Origin: Mesorhizobium sp. NBSH29
Lineage (GTDB): Bacteria; Pseudomonadota; Alphaproteobacteria; Rhizobiales; Rhizobiaceae
Length of the DNA stretch: 64,000 nt
Direction of reading: 5' to 3'
Assembly (NCBI RefSeq): GCF_015500055.1
Contig: NZ_CP045492.1
Span: 2,242,501-2,306,500, forward strand
Position numbers and translations under genes: made by a program. Below, in pieces: positions 45,911 to 54,972 of this stretch. Each line of letters starts with the position of its first letter. The stretch's first letter is position 1. The notes beneath the pieces were generated by a model, which was given only the letters and a program-made list of their open reading frames with translations, was not told the origin of the DNA and did not search any database.

Positions 45911-47149
45911 TCATTCCGCCGCGGCGAGGACAGGGCGATCGATCTTTTTTTCGACGATCGGCCAATGTACCATTGCCGCGAACAGGCCAAGGATCGCGCC
46001 GATCCACCAGACAGGGTCATAGGAGCCAAACTGGTCATAGAGATAACCGCCGAGCCAGACACCAAGAAATGATCCAACTTGGTGGGAGAAGAAAACCACA
46101 CCGCCCAGCATGCCGAGGTGGCGCGTCCCGAACATGATCGCGACCAGCGCATTGGTCGGCGGCACCGTAGACAGCCACAACAGACCCATCACGACTGAAA
46201 AGGCGATGATCGTCGCAGGCGTCGCTGGAAACATCACCAGCCCGACAATTGCGACCGAGCGTGCCAGATAGATCCATGTCAGGAATAATGGCTTGGAATA
46301 GCGTTGGCCGATGACCCCGGACGCAAGAGCACCGATAATGTTGAAGAAGCCGATCAGTGCGAGCGCAATGACGGCATATTTCGCGTCGATCCCCAGATCG
46401 CCGATATAGGCCGGAAAATGTGCGGTGACGAATGCCAGTTGGAAGCCGCAGACAAAGAAGCCGGAGGTCAACAGCACAAAGCTGCGATGCCCGAAGGCTT
46501 CCCGTAGCGCATCACTGACCGATTGCTCCGCATCCGGTTGGACTATTGTGCTGGTCTTGGAATTGCCGGCAAGCGGAATGGCAATCAGCGGAATGGCAAG
46601 CATCGCGATCGCCAGATAGATCAACGTCTGCGACCAGCCATAGGCTGTGATGAAGCCTTGGCTGATAGGCGCAAAGATAAACATTCCGGCCGAACCTGCA
46701 GCAGTGCCGATTCCGAACACGAAGCTACGCCGATCCGCTGGCACATGCCGTGCGAAGGATGCGAGGACGATGCCAAAACCGCCTGATGCAACCCCAAGTC
46801 CAACCAGAACACCCCCGCCGAGATACAGCATCGACGGAGTTGTCGCGGTGGCCATCAGGAGAAGCCCTGCCGCATAGATGATGCCTGAGAGAGCAAGAAC
46901 CCGCCAGGTGCCGTAGCGATCTGCGAACGCCCCAAAAAACGGCAGGCCAGCACCCCAGAAAAGATTTTGGATTGCCATAGCGAGGCTGAATGTAGTCCGG
47001 TCCCAGCCAGTGTCGGCAAGCATCGGCAATTGGAAAAAACCCATTGCCGACCGCGGCCCGAAGGTCATCGCCGTGACAATGCAGCCGCACACAATGATGA
47101 GCCATGGCAGGGTGGTGGCCGGTCTGCCAGATGCTTCGACGGTAGCCAT
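45911..47149 (-). CDS. Major facilitator superfamily transporter
   Basis: A 412-residue transporter with 12 predicted membrane helices. The loop-2 motif GAFADRYGTWR (GxLaDrxGrr-type) after helix 2 is clear, as are FGPRSAMGFF and the duplicate loop in the second half. It has the form of an OFA/MCT-like or NarK-type organic anion carrier; the substrate is not clear. An inverted repeat TATCTA-CACAA-TAGATA overlies the region 16-32 bases upstream of its ATG. Confidence 0.9.
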   Translation of the reverse strand: MATVEASGRPATTLPWLIIVCGCIVTAMTFGPRSAMGFFQLPMLADTGWDRTTFSLAMAIQNLFWGAGLPFFGAFADRYGTWRVLALSGIIYAAGLLLMATATTPSMLYLGGGVLVGLGVASGGFGIVLASFARHVPADRRSFVFGIGTAAGSAGMFIFAPISQGFITAYGWSQTLIYLAIAMLAIPLIAIPLAGNSKTSTIVQPDAEQSVSDALREAFGHRSFVLLTSGFFVCGFQLAFVTAHFPAYIGDLGIDAKYAVIALALIGFFNIIGALASGVIGQRYSKPLFLTWIYLARSVAIVGLVMFPATPATIIAFSVVMGLLWLSTVPPTNALVAIMFGTRHLGMLGGVVFFSHQVGSFLGVWLGGYLYDQFGSYDPVWWIGAILGLFAAMVHWPIVEKKIDRPVLAAAE

Positions 47150-47164
47150 GCTGAAAACTCCGTG

Positions 47165-47181
47165 TATCTACACAATAGATA
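47165..47181. promoter_or_regulatory. Candidate operator upstream of the MFS gene
   Basis: The inverted repeat TATCTA-CACAA-TAGATA, 16-32 bases upstream of the MFS start at 47149. It lies in an AT-rich stretch where the -10 region is expected and resembles a GntR- or TetR-type site. No regulator gene is adjacent. Confidence 0.4.
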
Positions 47182-47718
47182 GCAGCAGATTTTGCGCAAA
47201 GGAAATCAATTGGCGCGATGGACGTGTGAATTCCATTGATGGGAATGGAACAAATTTGCGACCAATCGATCCATCGGTAAATCAATCACGTTCAGGCTTC
47301 TGTCACGAGATGGTGCCGAAAAATCCGATGGGGAAAAGCAGACGACAAGCCTGCCGTAATACCAATCGTGGGTGCTCAATTTCACGATAGCGCCGGTCCA
47401 CGTGGCTTCAAGAAGATCGCAACTCTTGCCAAATGCAAGTTGCTGGTATCGCAATGTCTGGAAGAATCCGATCTTCGGTATGCCAAGAAGTTGATTTCCG
47501 CTGAAAAATACGATTTTGAATCTACCGGATAAAATGCTTCCTGGATGGTTTGGAGCGTCAGGAGCGGTGGCCTCGTTCAGAATAAAGGGGGATATTCCAC
47601 AGAATTATCTCAAAAACTCGTTTATGCAGTGTTGCTAAAGTAATGGTATTCTTTCCCAAGTCGACATGAAGTAGTCATCCTGCTATTATACATGACAGGC
47701 AAACAACGGAGCTACGTC
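47182..47718. other. AT-rich intergenic region with unexplained open frames
   Basis: About 540 bases between MFS and the cysteine-repeat gene. On the plus strand a frame is open from about 47277 to the stop at 47530-47532, with a GTG at 47368. On the minus strand a frame is open from about 47604 down to a stop near 47206, with only a TTG at 47454. Neither has a good ribosome site. They may be remnants. The promoter of the gene at 47719 must lie at the right end. Confidence 0.4.
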
Positions 47719-48339
47719 ATGATCCACTACCGTCTCGCCGCCCTATCGGGCATTGTACTTGCTGCGGGCTTTATGGCCGCTCCCGCCCATGCCCTTACCA
47801 TGAAGGAATGCAGCGCAAAATATGCTGCCGCTAAGGATTCCAACCAGTTGGGTGGCGCGACGTGGAACGATTTCCGCAAGAGTGAGTGTGGCACTGACGC
47901 CGACGCTGCAACTGCTCCTGAAAAAAAATCCAAGGCAGCGGCAAAGGCTGCACCAGCCAAGGCGGTCGAAGCAGATGACGCCAAGGGCCTCTCCATGGCC
48001 GATTGCAGCACCAAGTATAAGTCCGCTCAGGAAAGCGGGATGACGTTGAAATGGAACGATTTTCGCAAGTCCGAATGCGGTCCGGGCGCTGATCCTGTAG
48101 CGTTCACGACCGATGGAGCGCAGGAGCCGTCCGCTCCGTCAATCGCGGCACCCCGGGGCGTTTCCTTTCCGCGTGGAATTTCCTCGAAGTTCAATGGCGA
48201 GACGCCATCCAAGGCGCGCATGCACACCTGCCTTGAGCAGTATTACGCCAACAAACAGAACAATTCGCTGGGCGGCCTGCGCTGGATCCAGAAGGGCGGC
48301 GGCTACTACAGCCTGTGCAACGCCAAGCTGAAGAGCTGA
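47719..48339 (+). CDS. Secreted triple cysteine-repeat protein
   Basis: A 206-residue protein with a signal peptide (cleavage near AHA). The mature part contains three copies of a unit built as a Cys near the N-terminus, Lys-Tyr, a helical run, a WNDFRK-type turn and a Cys: residues 28-58, 93-121 and 168-200. The Cys pairs are C31/C57, C96/C120 and C171/C200, probably one disulfide per unit. Linkers are Ala/Lys/Pro-rich. I do not recognise a named family. CGGAG stands 7 bases before the ATG at 47719; the start at 47692 is too early for the signal peptide. Confidence 0.8.
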   Translation: MIHYRLAALSGIVLAAGFMAAPAHALTMKECSAKYAAAKDSNQLGGATWNDFRKSECGTDADAATAPEKKSKAAAKAAPAKAVEADDAKGLSMADCSTKYKSAQESGMTLKWNDFRKSECGPGADPVAFTTDGAQEPSAPSIAAPRGVSFPRGISSKFNGETPSKARMHTCLEQYYANKQNNSLGGLRWIQKGGGYYSLCNAKLKS

Positions 48340-48372
48340 TTCTGTTACATCAACATGGGCGGATGGCGATCG

Positions 48373-48984
48373 CTACCCGCCCATTTTTTCTACGATAACC
48401 TCGAAGCGCTTCAAGAACGCTACCTGCATTGTCGTTGCAGGTTGCGGGGTGAGATCGAAGCTATCGGATGAGATATCGCGCGGCCGGCCGAAATATTGCG
48501 TCGCTTCGCTGATGGAAAATCCTGCAATCCCAGTTGCCTCAAAATATGCGGCGATCTGATCTGCCTTTTTGATATCGCGGAGCAATGTCTCTGGCAGAAT
48601 CGATGGTAAATTGAAACGAAGATGGATTGCTTGCTGCAACCGGCTTTCACAATCTTTGTAACCGCCGCCAACCACCGCTTTGAAGGGCGAGATCATATCC
48701 CCGATGACGTATTCAGGGGCATCGTGCAGCAGCGCCGCTAGCTGCTCCGACAATCCGGCCGCCGGGTTGCGAAGCGCAAAAATTTTCTCCACCAGCAACG
48801 AATGTTGGGCGACGGAAAACGCGTGGTCGCCGAAGGTCTGGCCGTTCCAGCGTGCCACTCGCGCTAGGCCGTGCGCGATATCGGAGACTTCAATGTCCAG
48901 CGGTGAGGGATCGAGCAAGTCGAGTCGCCGGCCCGAAAGCATGCGCTGCCAGGCGCGGTTCGGCGCGCCGGTGCGGTCAGGCAT
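48373..48984 (-). CDS. HD-domain phosphohydrolase (YfbR-like)
   Basis: A 203-residue metal-dependent phosphohydrolase. The metal-binding HD pattern is in HSLLVEK, LLHDAPEYVIGD and later residues. Related YfbR proteins remove 5'-phosphate from deoxynucleotides. Substrate not proven here. Its start overlaps the YgfZ stop by 8 bases, so it is translated from the same transcript. Confidence 0.88.
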   Translation of the reverse strand: MPDRTGAPNRAWQRMLSGRRLDLLDPSPLDIEVSDIAHGLARVARWNGQTFGDHAFSVAQHSLLVEKIFALRNPAAGLSEQLAALLHDAPEYVIGDMISPFKAVVGGGYKDCESRLQQAIHLRFNLPSILPETLLRDIKKADQIAAYFEATGIAGFSISEATQYFGRPRDISSDSFDLTPQPATTMQVAFLKRFEVIVEKMGG

Positions 48985-49867
48985 CGGGCAACCCGCTCAC
49001 AGTCCCGGCTGGAAAAGTAAACCGCGCGAACCGCGGGATCGAAAGGCTAAGACTGATGTTGCCTGCAACCAATGGCACGCCTGCATCCATCGCGTCTTTC
49101 ACCCGGTCGATCCGCGCAACCGCCAAGGCAGTGTTACCGGCGACCGTCCCGAGCGTCCCGAGCGCGCGTCCGCTGGCAGTGATCTCGGCACCTGACGGAG
49201 GCAATTCTTCGTCGCTTACTGCAATCAGAACGCGCCGCCTCGCAGTGCCCCGGTGCTGCATTCGCGACACTACTTCCTGACCGACATAACAGCCCTTTTT
49301 GAAACCGACGCCGTCCATTTGGTCGAGCAGCACGTCATGCGGAAATGCGTCACCCAACACGTAATCGCTACCGCTTTCGGCGACTCCACGGGCGACGCGC
49401 AAAGCGTCAAAGCCAGCTCGATCACCTTCGATTGCAAAGCCATAACTGCGATAGACAGGCAACTCAAAGCGCATATCGCGAACCGTGCCTGAATCGGTTT
49501 CAGAACTGGTTGATTCGCTATCCCACACAACGCCCACAAAGCATTGTTCCGACTCAGAAATGTCCACCTTCGCGCGCAGCTTGTAGATCATCAGTCTTCT
49601 GCGAAAATCATCGGCAACATCCGCTCGACAATCCAACCGCAATGAATCACCATCGCGCGAAATCAAAAAATCGAACAGGATTTTCCCTTGAGGTGACAGC
49701 AACGCCCCAGGCCGTGCGACGCCATGGGCGAGCGCGTCCAGATCGGTCGTCACGATGTTTTGCAAAAAGTGCCAGGCATCTGGCCCGGAAACCAAAATCA
49801 AAGCACGATCGGTGAGGGCTGCGGAAGGCATAGGGAAACGGCCTGAACTTGCAAATCTGATGGTCAT
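48977..49867 (-). CDS. ygfZ: Folate-binding iron-sulfur cluster protein YgfZ
   Basis: A 296-residue GcvT-like protein that uses tetrahydrofolate to help repair or assemble certain Fe-S enzymes. The hallmark KKGCYVGQEVVSRMQHRG with its conserved Cys is present, as is SGPDAWHFLQNIVTTDL near the N-terminus. Neither this start nor the ATG 12 codons later has a clear Shine-Dalgarno. Divergent from the dihydroorotase-like gene with a 42-base gap. Confidence 0.93.
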   Translation of the reverse strand: MTIRFASSGRFPMPSAALTDRALILVSGPDAWHFLQNIVTTDLDALAHGVARPGALLSPQGKILFDFLISRDGDSLRLDCRADVADDFRRRLMIYKLRAKVDISESEQCFVGVVWDSESTSSETDSGTVRDMRFELPVYRSYGFAIEGDRAGFDALRVARGVAESGSDYVLGDAFPHDVLLDQMDGVGFKKGCYVGQEVVSRMQHRGTARRRVLIAVSDEELPPSGAEITASGRALGTLGTVAGNTALAVARIDRVKDAMDAGVPLVAGNISLSLSIPRFARFTFPAGTVSGLPDA

Positions 49868-49909
49868 TACGTAAGCCGCACGAACTCCAACAGCAAGGGT
49901 AACATTCTC

Positions 49910-51241
49910 ATGACCGCGACCTTTGACCTCATCTTAGCTGGTGGCACGCTGGTCAATCATGACGGGCAGGGACGACGGGACGTAGGTGTGCGAGATGGCC
50001 GGATTGCCGAAATCGGCGACCTGTCGCGTTCTTCAGCGGGCGAGAGGATTGATTGCGGAGGGCTGCACATCCTGCCCGGCGTCATTGACACGCAGGTTCA
50101 CTTCCGCGAGCCGGGATTGGAATACAAGGAAGATCTGGAAAGTGGCTCCTGCGCTGCCGTTCTTGGCGGGGTGACAGCGGTGTTCGAAATGCCCAACACA
50201 AAGCCTCTGACCATCAGTGAGGCGGCGCTTGCTGACAAGGTTCGCCGGGGAACAGGGCGCATGCATTGCGATTTCGCTTTCTGGGTTGGCGGTACACGTG
50301 AAAATGCGAACGAAGTCGCTGAAATGGAACGCCTGCCGGGAGCTGCAGGAATCAAGGTGTTCATGGGGTCCTCCACCGGTGACCTGCTGGTAGAGGATGA
50401 TGAAGGCGTGGCATCCATCCTGAGAAACACCCGTCGGCGCGCAGCCTTCCACTCAGAAGACGAATTCCGCTTGCGCGAACGAACATCCCATCAGGTCGCT
50501 GGCGATCCGTCCTCGCACCCGGTTTGGCGCGACGTGCAGACGGCGCTGCAATGCACCGAGCGTCTGGTTCGCATCGCACGGCAGACGCGGGCGCGTATCC
50601 ACGTTCTGCATATTTCCACCGCTGAAGAGATCGCATTTTTGGAAATGCACAAGGATGTCGCCTCCTGCGAGGCCACGCCGCACCACTTGACCCTTACCGC
50701 CGATGATTATGCGCGGCTGGGCACTATGATCCAGATGAACCCGCCGGTGCGCGAAAGCCGTCACCGCGACGGAGTCTGGCGGGGCGTATCGCAGGGAATC
50801 GTGGATGTTCTTGGCTCAGATCACGCGCCCCACACGCTGGAAGAAAAGGCGAAAGCCTATCCGGCCTCGCCGTCCGGAATGACCGGTGTTCAGACGCTGG
50901 TTCCTATCATGCTGGACCACGTGAACGCCGGCCGCCTGACCCTTGAGCGTTTCGTGGATCTCACGAGCCACGGCCCGCAGCGCCTATTCGGCATCGCAGG
51001 AAAAGGGCGGATTGCAGTGGGCTATGATGCAGACTTCACCGTCGTCGATATGCAGCGGCGCGAAACGATCACCAACGCACAAGCCGGCTCCAAGGCAGGC
51101 TGGACGCCCTATGACGGGAAACAGGTTACCGGATGGCCGATCGGCACCATAGTCCGAGGCACCCGTGTGATGTGGGATGGCGACATAGTTACGCCCTCTC
51201 AGGGTAGGCCAGTGGCATTTTCCGAGGCGCTTGCCAGCTGA
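49910..51241 (+). CDS. Dihydroorotase-like amidohydrolase with altered metal motif
   Basis: A 443-residue cyclic amidohydrolase, closest to class I dihydroorotases, which close carbamoyl aspartate to dihydroorotate. Present are the bridging Lys148 in AGIKVFMGSSTG, His180 in FHSEDEF, His233 in VLHIS, and Asp303 in GSDHAPH. The first metal motif is DTQVHFREPG: where DxHxH is expected, Gln62 replaces the first His. I know the same DTQVH form from other Rhizobiales proteins annotated as dihydroorotase, so it may be a subfamily. No other pyrimidine gene lies near except pyrE, 11 kb away. Confidence 0.85.
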   Translation: MTATFDLILAGGTLVNHDGQGRRDVGVRDGRIAEIGDLSRSSAGERIDCGGLHILPGVIDTQVHFREPGLEYKEDLESGSCAAVLGGVTAVFEMPNTKPLTISEAALADKVRRGTGRMHCDFAFWVGGTRENANEVAEMERLPGAAGIKVFMGSSTGDLLVEDDEGVASILRNTRRRAAFHSEDEFRLRERTSHQVAGDPSSHPVWRDVQTALQCTERLVRIARQTRARIHVLHISTAEEIAFLEMHKDVASCEATPHHLTLTADDYARLGTMIQMNPPVRESRHRDGVWRGVSQGIVDVLGSDHAPHTLEEKAKAYPASPSGMTGVQTLVPIMLDHVNAGRLTLERFVDLTSHGPQRLFGIAGKGRIAVGYDADFTVVDMQRRETITNAQAGSKAGWTPYDGKQVTGWPIGTIVRGTRVMWDGDIVTPSQGRPVAFSEALAS

Positions 51242-51247
51242 TCGGGC

Positions 51248-52030
51248 TCAATCTCCAGCGACAAAAAACGACCATTTTCCTTCCACGTTGATGCCGACGC
51301 GGTAGAAAATGTAGGCGCCGTATGTCTTCATATCCTCGTAATCTCCTGCTGTAACGATCTTGAACAGTTCGACCTTCTGGCGCGCGTCGAGCTTTTCGAG
51401 CGGGATCGCGAAGAAATAGGGCCAAACGTAGAGCTCGGTCGGCTTGCCTTCATCGAGATGCACATATCCGGCGCTCAACACTTCTTCGAGGATTGCCAGG
51501 ATTTCCTGGCCTTCCTTGTCGCCAGACAATTCACGCAGAAAATCGATGGGATCCCCTTCGATCTCGCCGAGTGACAACTGAGTGGCATCGTCTCCAAGGC
51601 TGATCAAGGGCCGGATTTTTTCAATATTGCCAGCTTGCGCCGCATCGACCATAAGCTGGCGCATCCGCCTGACCGGCTCCGGCAGTTTCTCAATGTCGTA
51701 GATAATCTCCGGCAGTGGCGAATCGGGGTCAACGGCGGGCCGCGCCGAATGGCCCTTTTGAGGCTCGGCTTCATCATCCGGCTCAGCCTGGTCAGCAGGT
51801 GGCGCCGATTGGATAGGGTCCGGCAAGGGAACAGCGTTGATTGGTGGCAAAGGCTGTTTTTCAATCTCTTCATCGGCCTTTGGAGCCGGCGCCTCATTGG
51901 GCTTGATCTCACTCAGCGCATACGCAGGCATCGCAACCAAACAAGCACCAAGTGCGGCACTGGCAAGCATGAAACGACCGGAACTCGTGTTCCGCCCGCT
52001 GAACGATTTTCTAATCAGTCTAAGAATCAT
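51248..52030 (-). CDS. Secreted hypothetical protein with Pro/Glu-rich linker
   Basis: A 260-residue protein with a signal peptide ending near PAYA. A Pro/Ala/Glu-rich, disordered region (residues about 40-100) precedes a folded domain (residues about 110-260) with LPEPVRRMRQLMVDAAQAGN and ELYVWPYFFAIPLEKL. Similar proteins occur in other Rhizobiales but with no known role. It is convergent with the dihydroorotase-like gene, stops 6 bases apart. Confidence 0.78.
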   Translation of the reverse strand: MILRLIRKSFSGRNTSSGRFMLASAALGACLVAMPAYALSEIKPNEAPAPKADEEIEKQPLPPINAVPLPDPIQSAPPADQAEPDDEAEPQKGHSARPAVDPDSPLPEIIYDIEKLPEPVRRMRQLMVDAAQAGNIEKIRPLISLGDDATQLSLGEIEGDPIDFLRELSGDKEGQEILAILEEVLSAGYVHLDEGKPTELYVWPYFFAIPLEKLDARQKVELFKIVTAGDYEDMKTYGAYIFYRVGINVEGKWSFFVAGD

Positions 52031-52169
52031 GTCCCACTTCTCTCAACGCGGAACGGAGTCCGCGATTCACCAAGTGGGATCATACACGCAATTGGTGCGA
52101 AGGGGATGCGTCAGACGATCACTTGCCGCTGGGGAGGCGGCACGATTCGCAAAAAAATGTGGTGATGAC

Positions 52170-52433
52170 CTAGTGAAAGCTGCGATCTTCGTCGAAATCT
52201 CCGGCAATAACCTGATCGCGAATGCGGTCGAGCAGCGCAAGAGTGGTAGTTTCGCCGGTGTTGCGCAGAAGTTCCGCAAACGCAGTGGCCAGTGCCGCCT
52301 CAGCGATGATCTCGGGCTCAATGCCGGCAGATAGCCCCTCGGCCCACGCCTCATTGTGGCTCTCAATAGCGGTCAGCCGCTTTTCTTCCCGTACGAGAGC
52401 GTCGATGTCGCCTGCGGTATGTTCCATACTCAA
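52170..52433 (-). CDS. Small conserved-looking hypothetical protein
   Basis: An 87-residue, acidic, mainly helical protein without membrane segments or cysteines. The start MSMEHTAGDIDALVREEKRL fits a cytoplasmic protein; a second ATG is 2 codons later. The gene lies between a secreted hypothetical protein and a TIGR02301 gene on the same strand. Function unknown. Confidence 0.65.
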   Translation of the reverse strand: MSMEHTAGDIDALVREEKRLTAIESHNEAWAEGLSAGIEPEIIAEAALATAFAELLRNTGETTTLALLDRIRDQVIAGDFDEDRSFH

Positions 52434-52575
52434 TCTTCACCCTTTCAAGCACCGATCCATTCAAATTTGGATCAACTTGAGTCGTGCCGTTTAACGCGCC
52501 ATTAAGGCTTCTAGCACGACTGCCCCAAACTGTATTTTAGCCTTTGATTGGAAAGTTAACAGCCCCTTAACGCAG

Positions 52576-52953
52576 TTAGTTGCCGTAGCGCCCGACTATT
52601 TCACGGCTGAGTTCCTCGCCTTCCTTCATGTAGCGGCTGATCGCCTCGCTAGCCGATGCGGTGCAGGAGGCATAGAATTGCTCAAACGAGCGGTACCCAT
52701 GGTTGAAGTTTGCGACAAACTTTGCCCGCCGCTCGCTTTCCGGCTTTTCCACTTCAAGCAGCCGTTCCATTTCCGTGCGCCATTGTTTCCCGGTCTCGCC
52801 GCACAGATTGCGCAGATAATGCAGAGATCCCAGAATTTCCGCCAGCCGCATAAGCTGGCCCTCGAACGGCGCCTCGCTGGCACGCGCGACAGGGCCGCCG
52901 GCAACGAGCAGACTGGCGAGACATGCTATTCTGATGAGGTTTCCAAGGATCAT
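52576..52953 (-). CDS. TIGR02301-family secreted protein
   Basis: A 124-residue protein with a signal peptide (MILGNLIRIACLASLLVAG) and a helical mature region: FEGQLMRLAEILGSLHYLRNLCG, ERRAKFVANFNHGYRSFEQFYASC, the pattern of the alphaproteobacterial TIGR02301 family. Two cysteines are conserved. Function unknown. AAGGA precedes the ATG at 52953 by 5 bases. The longer frame from 53004 lacks a site. Confidence 0.85.
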   Translation of the reverse strand: MILGNLIRIACLASLLVAGGPVARASEAPFEGQLMRLAEILGSLHYLRNLCGETGKQWRTEMERLLEVEKPESERRAKFVANFNHGYRSFEQFYASCTASASEAISRYMKEGEELSREIVGRYGN

Positions 52954-53026
52954 AAGTCCTTGTGGCGAAAGATTTTGTCTGCCGCAAGGCATCTGTCGTG
53001 GCAACTACAGGCACCTTCTGTCAGGG

Positions 53027-53440
53027 TTAAGACGTCTGACTGCTCAACAGATCGTATGCCACCTCCATCACTGAGGCGATGACCGGCATGGTCTCCATTT
53101 GGTCCAGTGTAAACCAACCAGCTTCCGATGCATCGTCGTCGGCCACTGGCTCATCGCCCTGCCAAGTTGTCGAGAAAACACGCAGGGTGAAATCTATCGG
53201 TGCGCCACCCGCTTCATGCTCGACGTGAAACTCGCGATGAAGCTCGAGTTCACCGGCAACCAGACCTGTTTCTTCCATCAGTTCCCGCCGTGCCGCATGT
53301 TCCGATGTTTCTCCGGCCTCAACCCTTCCGCCCGGAAACGCATAGAGGCCAAGGGAAGGCGCGCGCGCCCGCCGCACCAACAGGATGCGGGTGCCGCGAA
53401 TCATTGCGATAGAGACGGCAGGCGAGGGGTTTTTCAACAT
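53027..53440 (-). CDS. NUDIX hydrolase
   Basis: A 137-residue pyrophosphohydrolase. The Nudix box GGRVEAGETSEHAARRELMEETGL matches G-x5-E-x7-REVxEExG in full. It starts at 53440, with AGGC upstream. Its substrate could be ADP-ribose, a nucleotide or a similar compound; the adjacent SRAP gene is divergent, so no operon clue. Cytoplasmic. Confidence 0.9.
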   Translation of the reverse strand: MLKNPSPAVSIAMIRGTRILLVRRARAPSLGLYAFPGGRVEAGETSEHAARRELMEETGLVAGELELHREFHVEHEAGGAPIDFTLRVFSTTWQGDEPVADDDASEAGWFTLDQMETMPVIASVMEVAYDLLSSQTS

Positions 53441-53543
53441 GTCTTGCCTGAAAGCGGTTGAGCCGGCGAGGTGGAGAGACCACATTGGACAAAATGTTAG
53501 GCCGTCACGCAAGCGGCTGGCCAATCAGCGAATGGGACAAGAG

Positions 53544-54293
53544 ATGTGCGGGCGCTTTGCACTCACTATGACGCCTTCGGAAATAGTGGCAACCTTTCTC
53601 GGCATTGCTGAGACCGGAGCCTTTCCGCCGCGCTATAACATTGCGCCGACCCAGCCCGTATTGATGGCGCTTGCTGGTCCGCCACGGGCGCCGGGCTCCA
53701 ATTTGCCGGATCGTCAGGGGCTGTTGGTACGCTGGGGTTTAATCCCGTCTTGGACCAGAGACGTGCGCGTCCTGCCGCCGCTTTTTAACGCGCGTTCAGA
53801 AACAGCAGCCGAAAAGGCCTCCTTCAGGGCTGCGATGCGACACCGTCGCGGACTGATACCGGCATCAGGATTCTACGAATGGAAACGTCAGGCCGGCGAC
53901 CCGAAGAAATCGCAAGCTTATTGGGTGCGCCCGAAAAACGGAGGACTGATTGCCTTCGCCGGATTAATGGAGACCTACAGCGAGCCGGGCGGCTCGGAGA
54001 TCGATACTGGTGCAATCCTCACGACGGCCGCAAACCCGGAATTCGCTGCAATCCACCACCGGATGCCGGTAATCATCGCGCCAGAACATTTTTCTCGCTG
54101 GCTCGACTGCCGCACGCAGGAACCGCGCGATGTTGCTGATCTTGTGCAGCCGGCTGAGTCTGGCTTCTTCGAGGCAATTCCCGTCTCATCTCTGGTCAAC
54201 AAAGTAGCCAATGCGGGGCCTGAAATTCAGGAAAAGGTAACGCATGATAAAGACGGACCGCCCGCGGCGCCCGATCAGTTGCAACTCTTTTAG
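53544..54293 (+). CDS. SOS response-associated peptidase (SRAP/YedK family)
   Basis: A 249-residue SRAP protein. After Met removal the catalytic Cys2 (MCGRFALT) becomes N-terminal and binds abasic sites in single-stranded DNA. Other conserved parts are FPPRYNIAPTQP with its Asn, GFYEWK with its Glu, and HHRMPVI with its His. The true start is 53544; the longer frame from 53385 is chance. No LexA box was seen upstream, despite the family name. Confidence 0.94.
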   Translation: MCGRFALTMTPSEIVATFLGIAETGAFPPRYNIAPTQPVLMALAGPPRAPGSNLPDRQGLLVRWGLIPSWTRDVRVLPPLFNARSETAAEKASFRAAMRHRRGLIPASGFYEWKRQAGDPKKSQAYWVRPKNGGLIAFAGLMETYSEPGGSEIDTGAILTTAANPEFAAIHHRMPVIIAPEHFSRWLDCRTQEPRDVADLVQPAESGFFEAIPVSSLVNKVANAGPEIQEKVTHDKDGPPAAPDQLQLF

Positions 54294-54349
54294 CTATTGT
54301 TATGGCTTGGCCTATTGCGAAGTGAAGGTCGGCGGACAACAAGAATGAG

Positions 54350-54970
54350 ATGACACCCGACATTTTCTCCGCAGCCCTATCCGGATTTCTTCTCGGCGGA
54401 TCGCTGATTCTGGCGATAGGCGCTCAAAATGCGTTCATTCTGCGCCAGGGCTTGCTTCGCGAGCATGTCTTTGTGCTGTCCCTGATTTGCGCGCTCTCCG
54501 ATGCGCTCCTGATTGCGGTCGGCGTCGCAGGCCTGGGCACGTTGTTTGCGGCCGCACCCAATCTGATCTTTGCAGTCACGCTCGGCGGCGCGCTGTTCCT
54601 CTTCGCCTACGCCGCAATCGCCTTTCGGCGGGCCATGAACCCAGATGCTTTGGTCGCGGCGAGACACGGTGACACAAGCCTCACGGCAGCGATTGGCGCG
54701 TGCTTGGCGTTCACATTCCTGAACCCCCATGTCTATCTCGACACGGTGGTCCTCCTGGGCGGGTTATCCGCATCGTTTGAAGGAACGGGGCGTTTGGCAT
54801 ATGCCGTCGGCGCCATGACTGCGTCATTCGTCTGGTTTTTCAGTCTGGGCTATGGCGCACGGCTTCTCCAGCCAGTGTTCGCCAGGCCCAGCGCTTGGCG
54901 CGTGCTCGATATTTTGATCGGCATGGTCATGGCTGCGCTAGCCATCAGCCTGGTTGTCCGGCTGGTCTGA
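54350..54970 (+). CDS. LysE/ArgO-type amino-acid exporter
   Basis: A 206-residue membrane protein with six hydrophobic segments, of the LysE/ArgO family of basic amino-acid exporters. Typical: ILAIGAQNAFILRQGLL in helix 1, the DALLI segment, FLNPHVYLDT in helix 4. No LysG/ArgP regulator gene is adjacent. Substrate probably arginine or lysine by family. Confidence 0.93.
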   Translation: MTPDIFSAALSGFLLGGSLILAIGAQNAFILRQGLLREHVFVLSLICALSDALLIAVGVAGLGTLFAAAPNLIFAVTLGGALFLFAYAAIAFRRAMNPDALVAARHGDTSLTAAIGACLAFTFLNPHVYLDTVVLLGGLSASFEGTGRLAYAVGAMTASFVWFFSLGYGARLLQPVFARPSAWRVLDILIGMVMAALAISLVVRLV

Positions 54971-54972
54971 GG

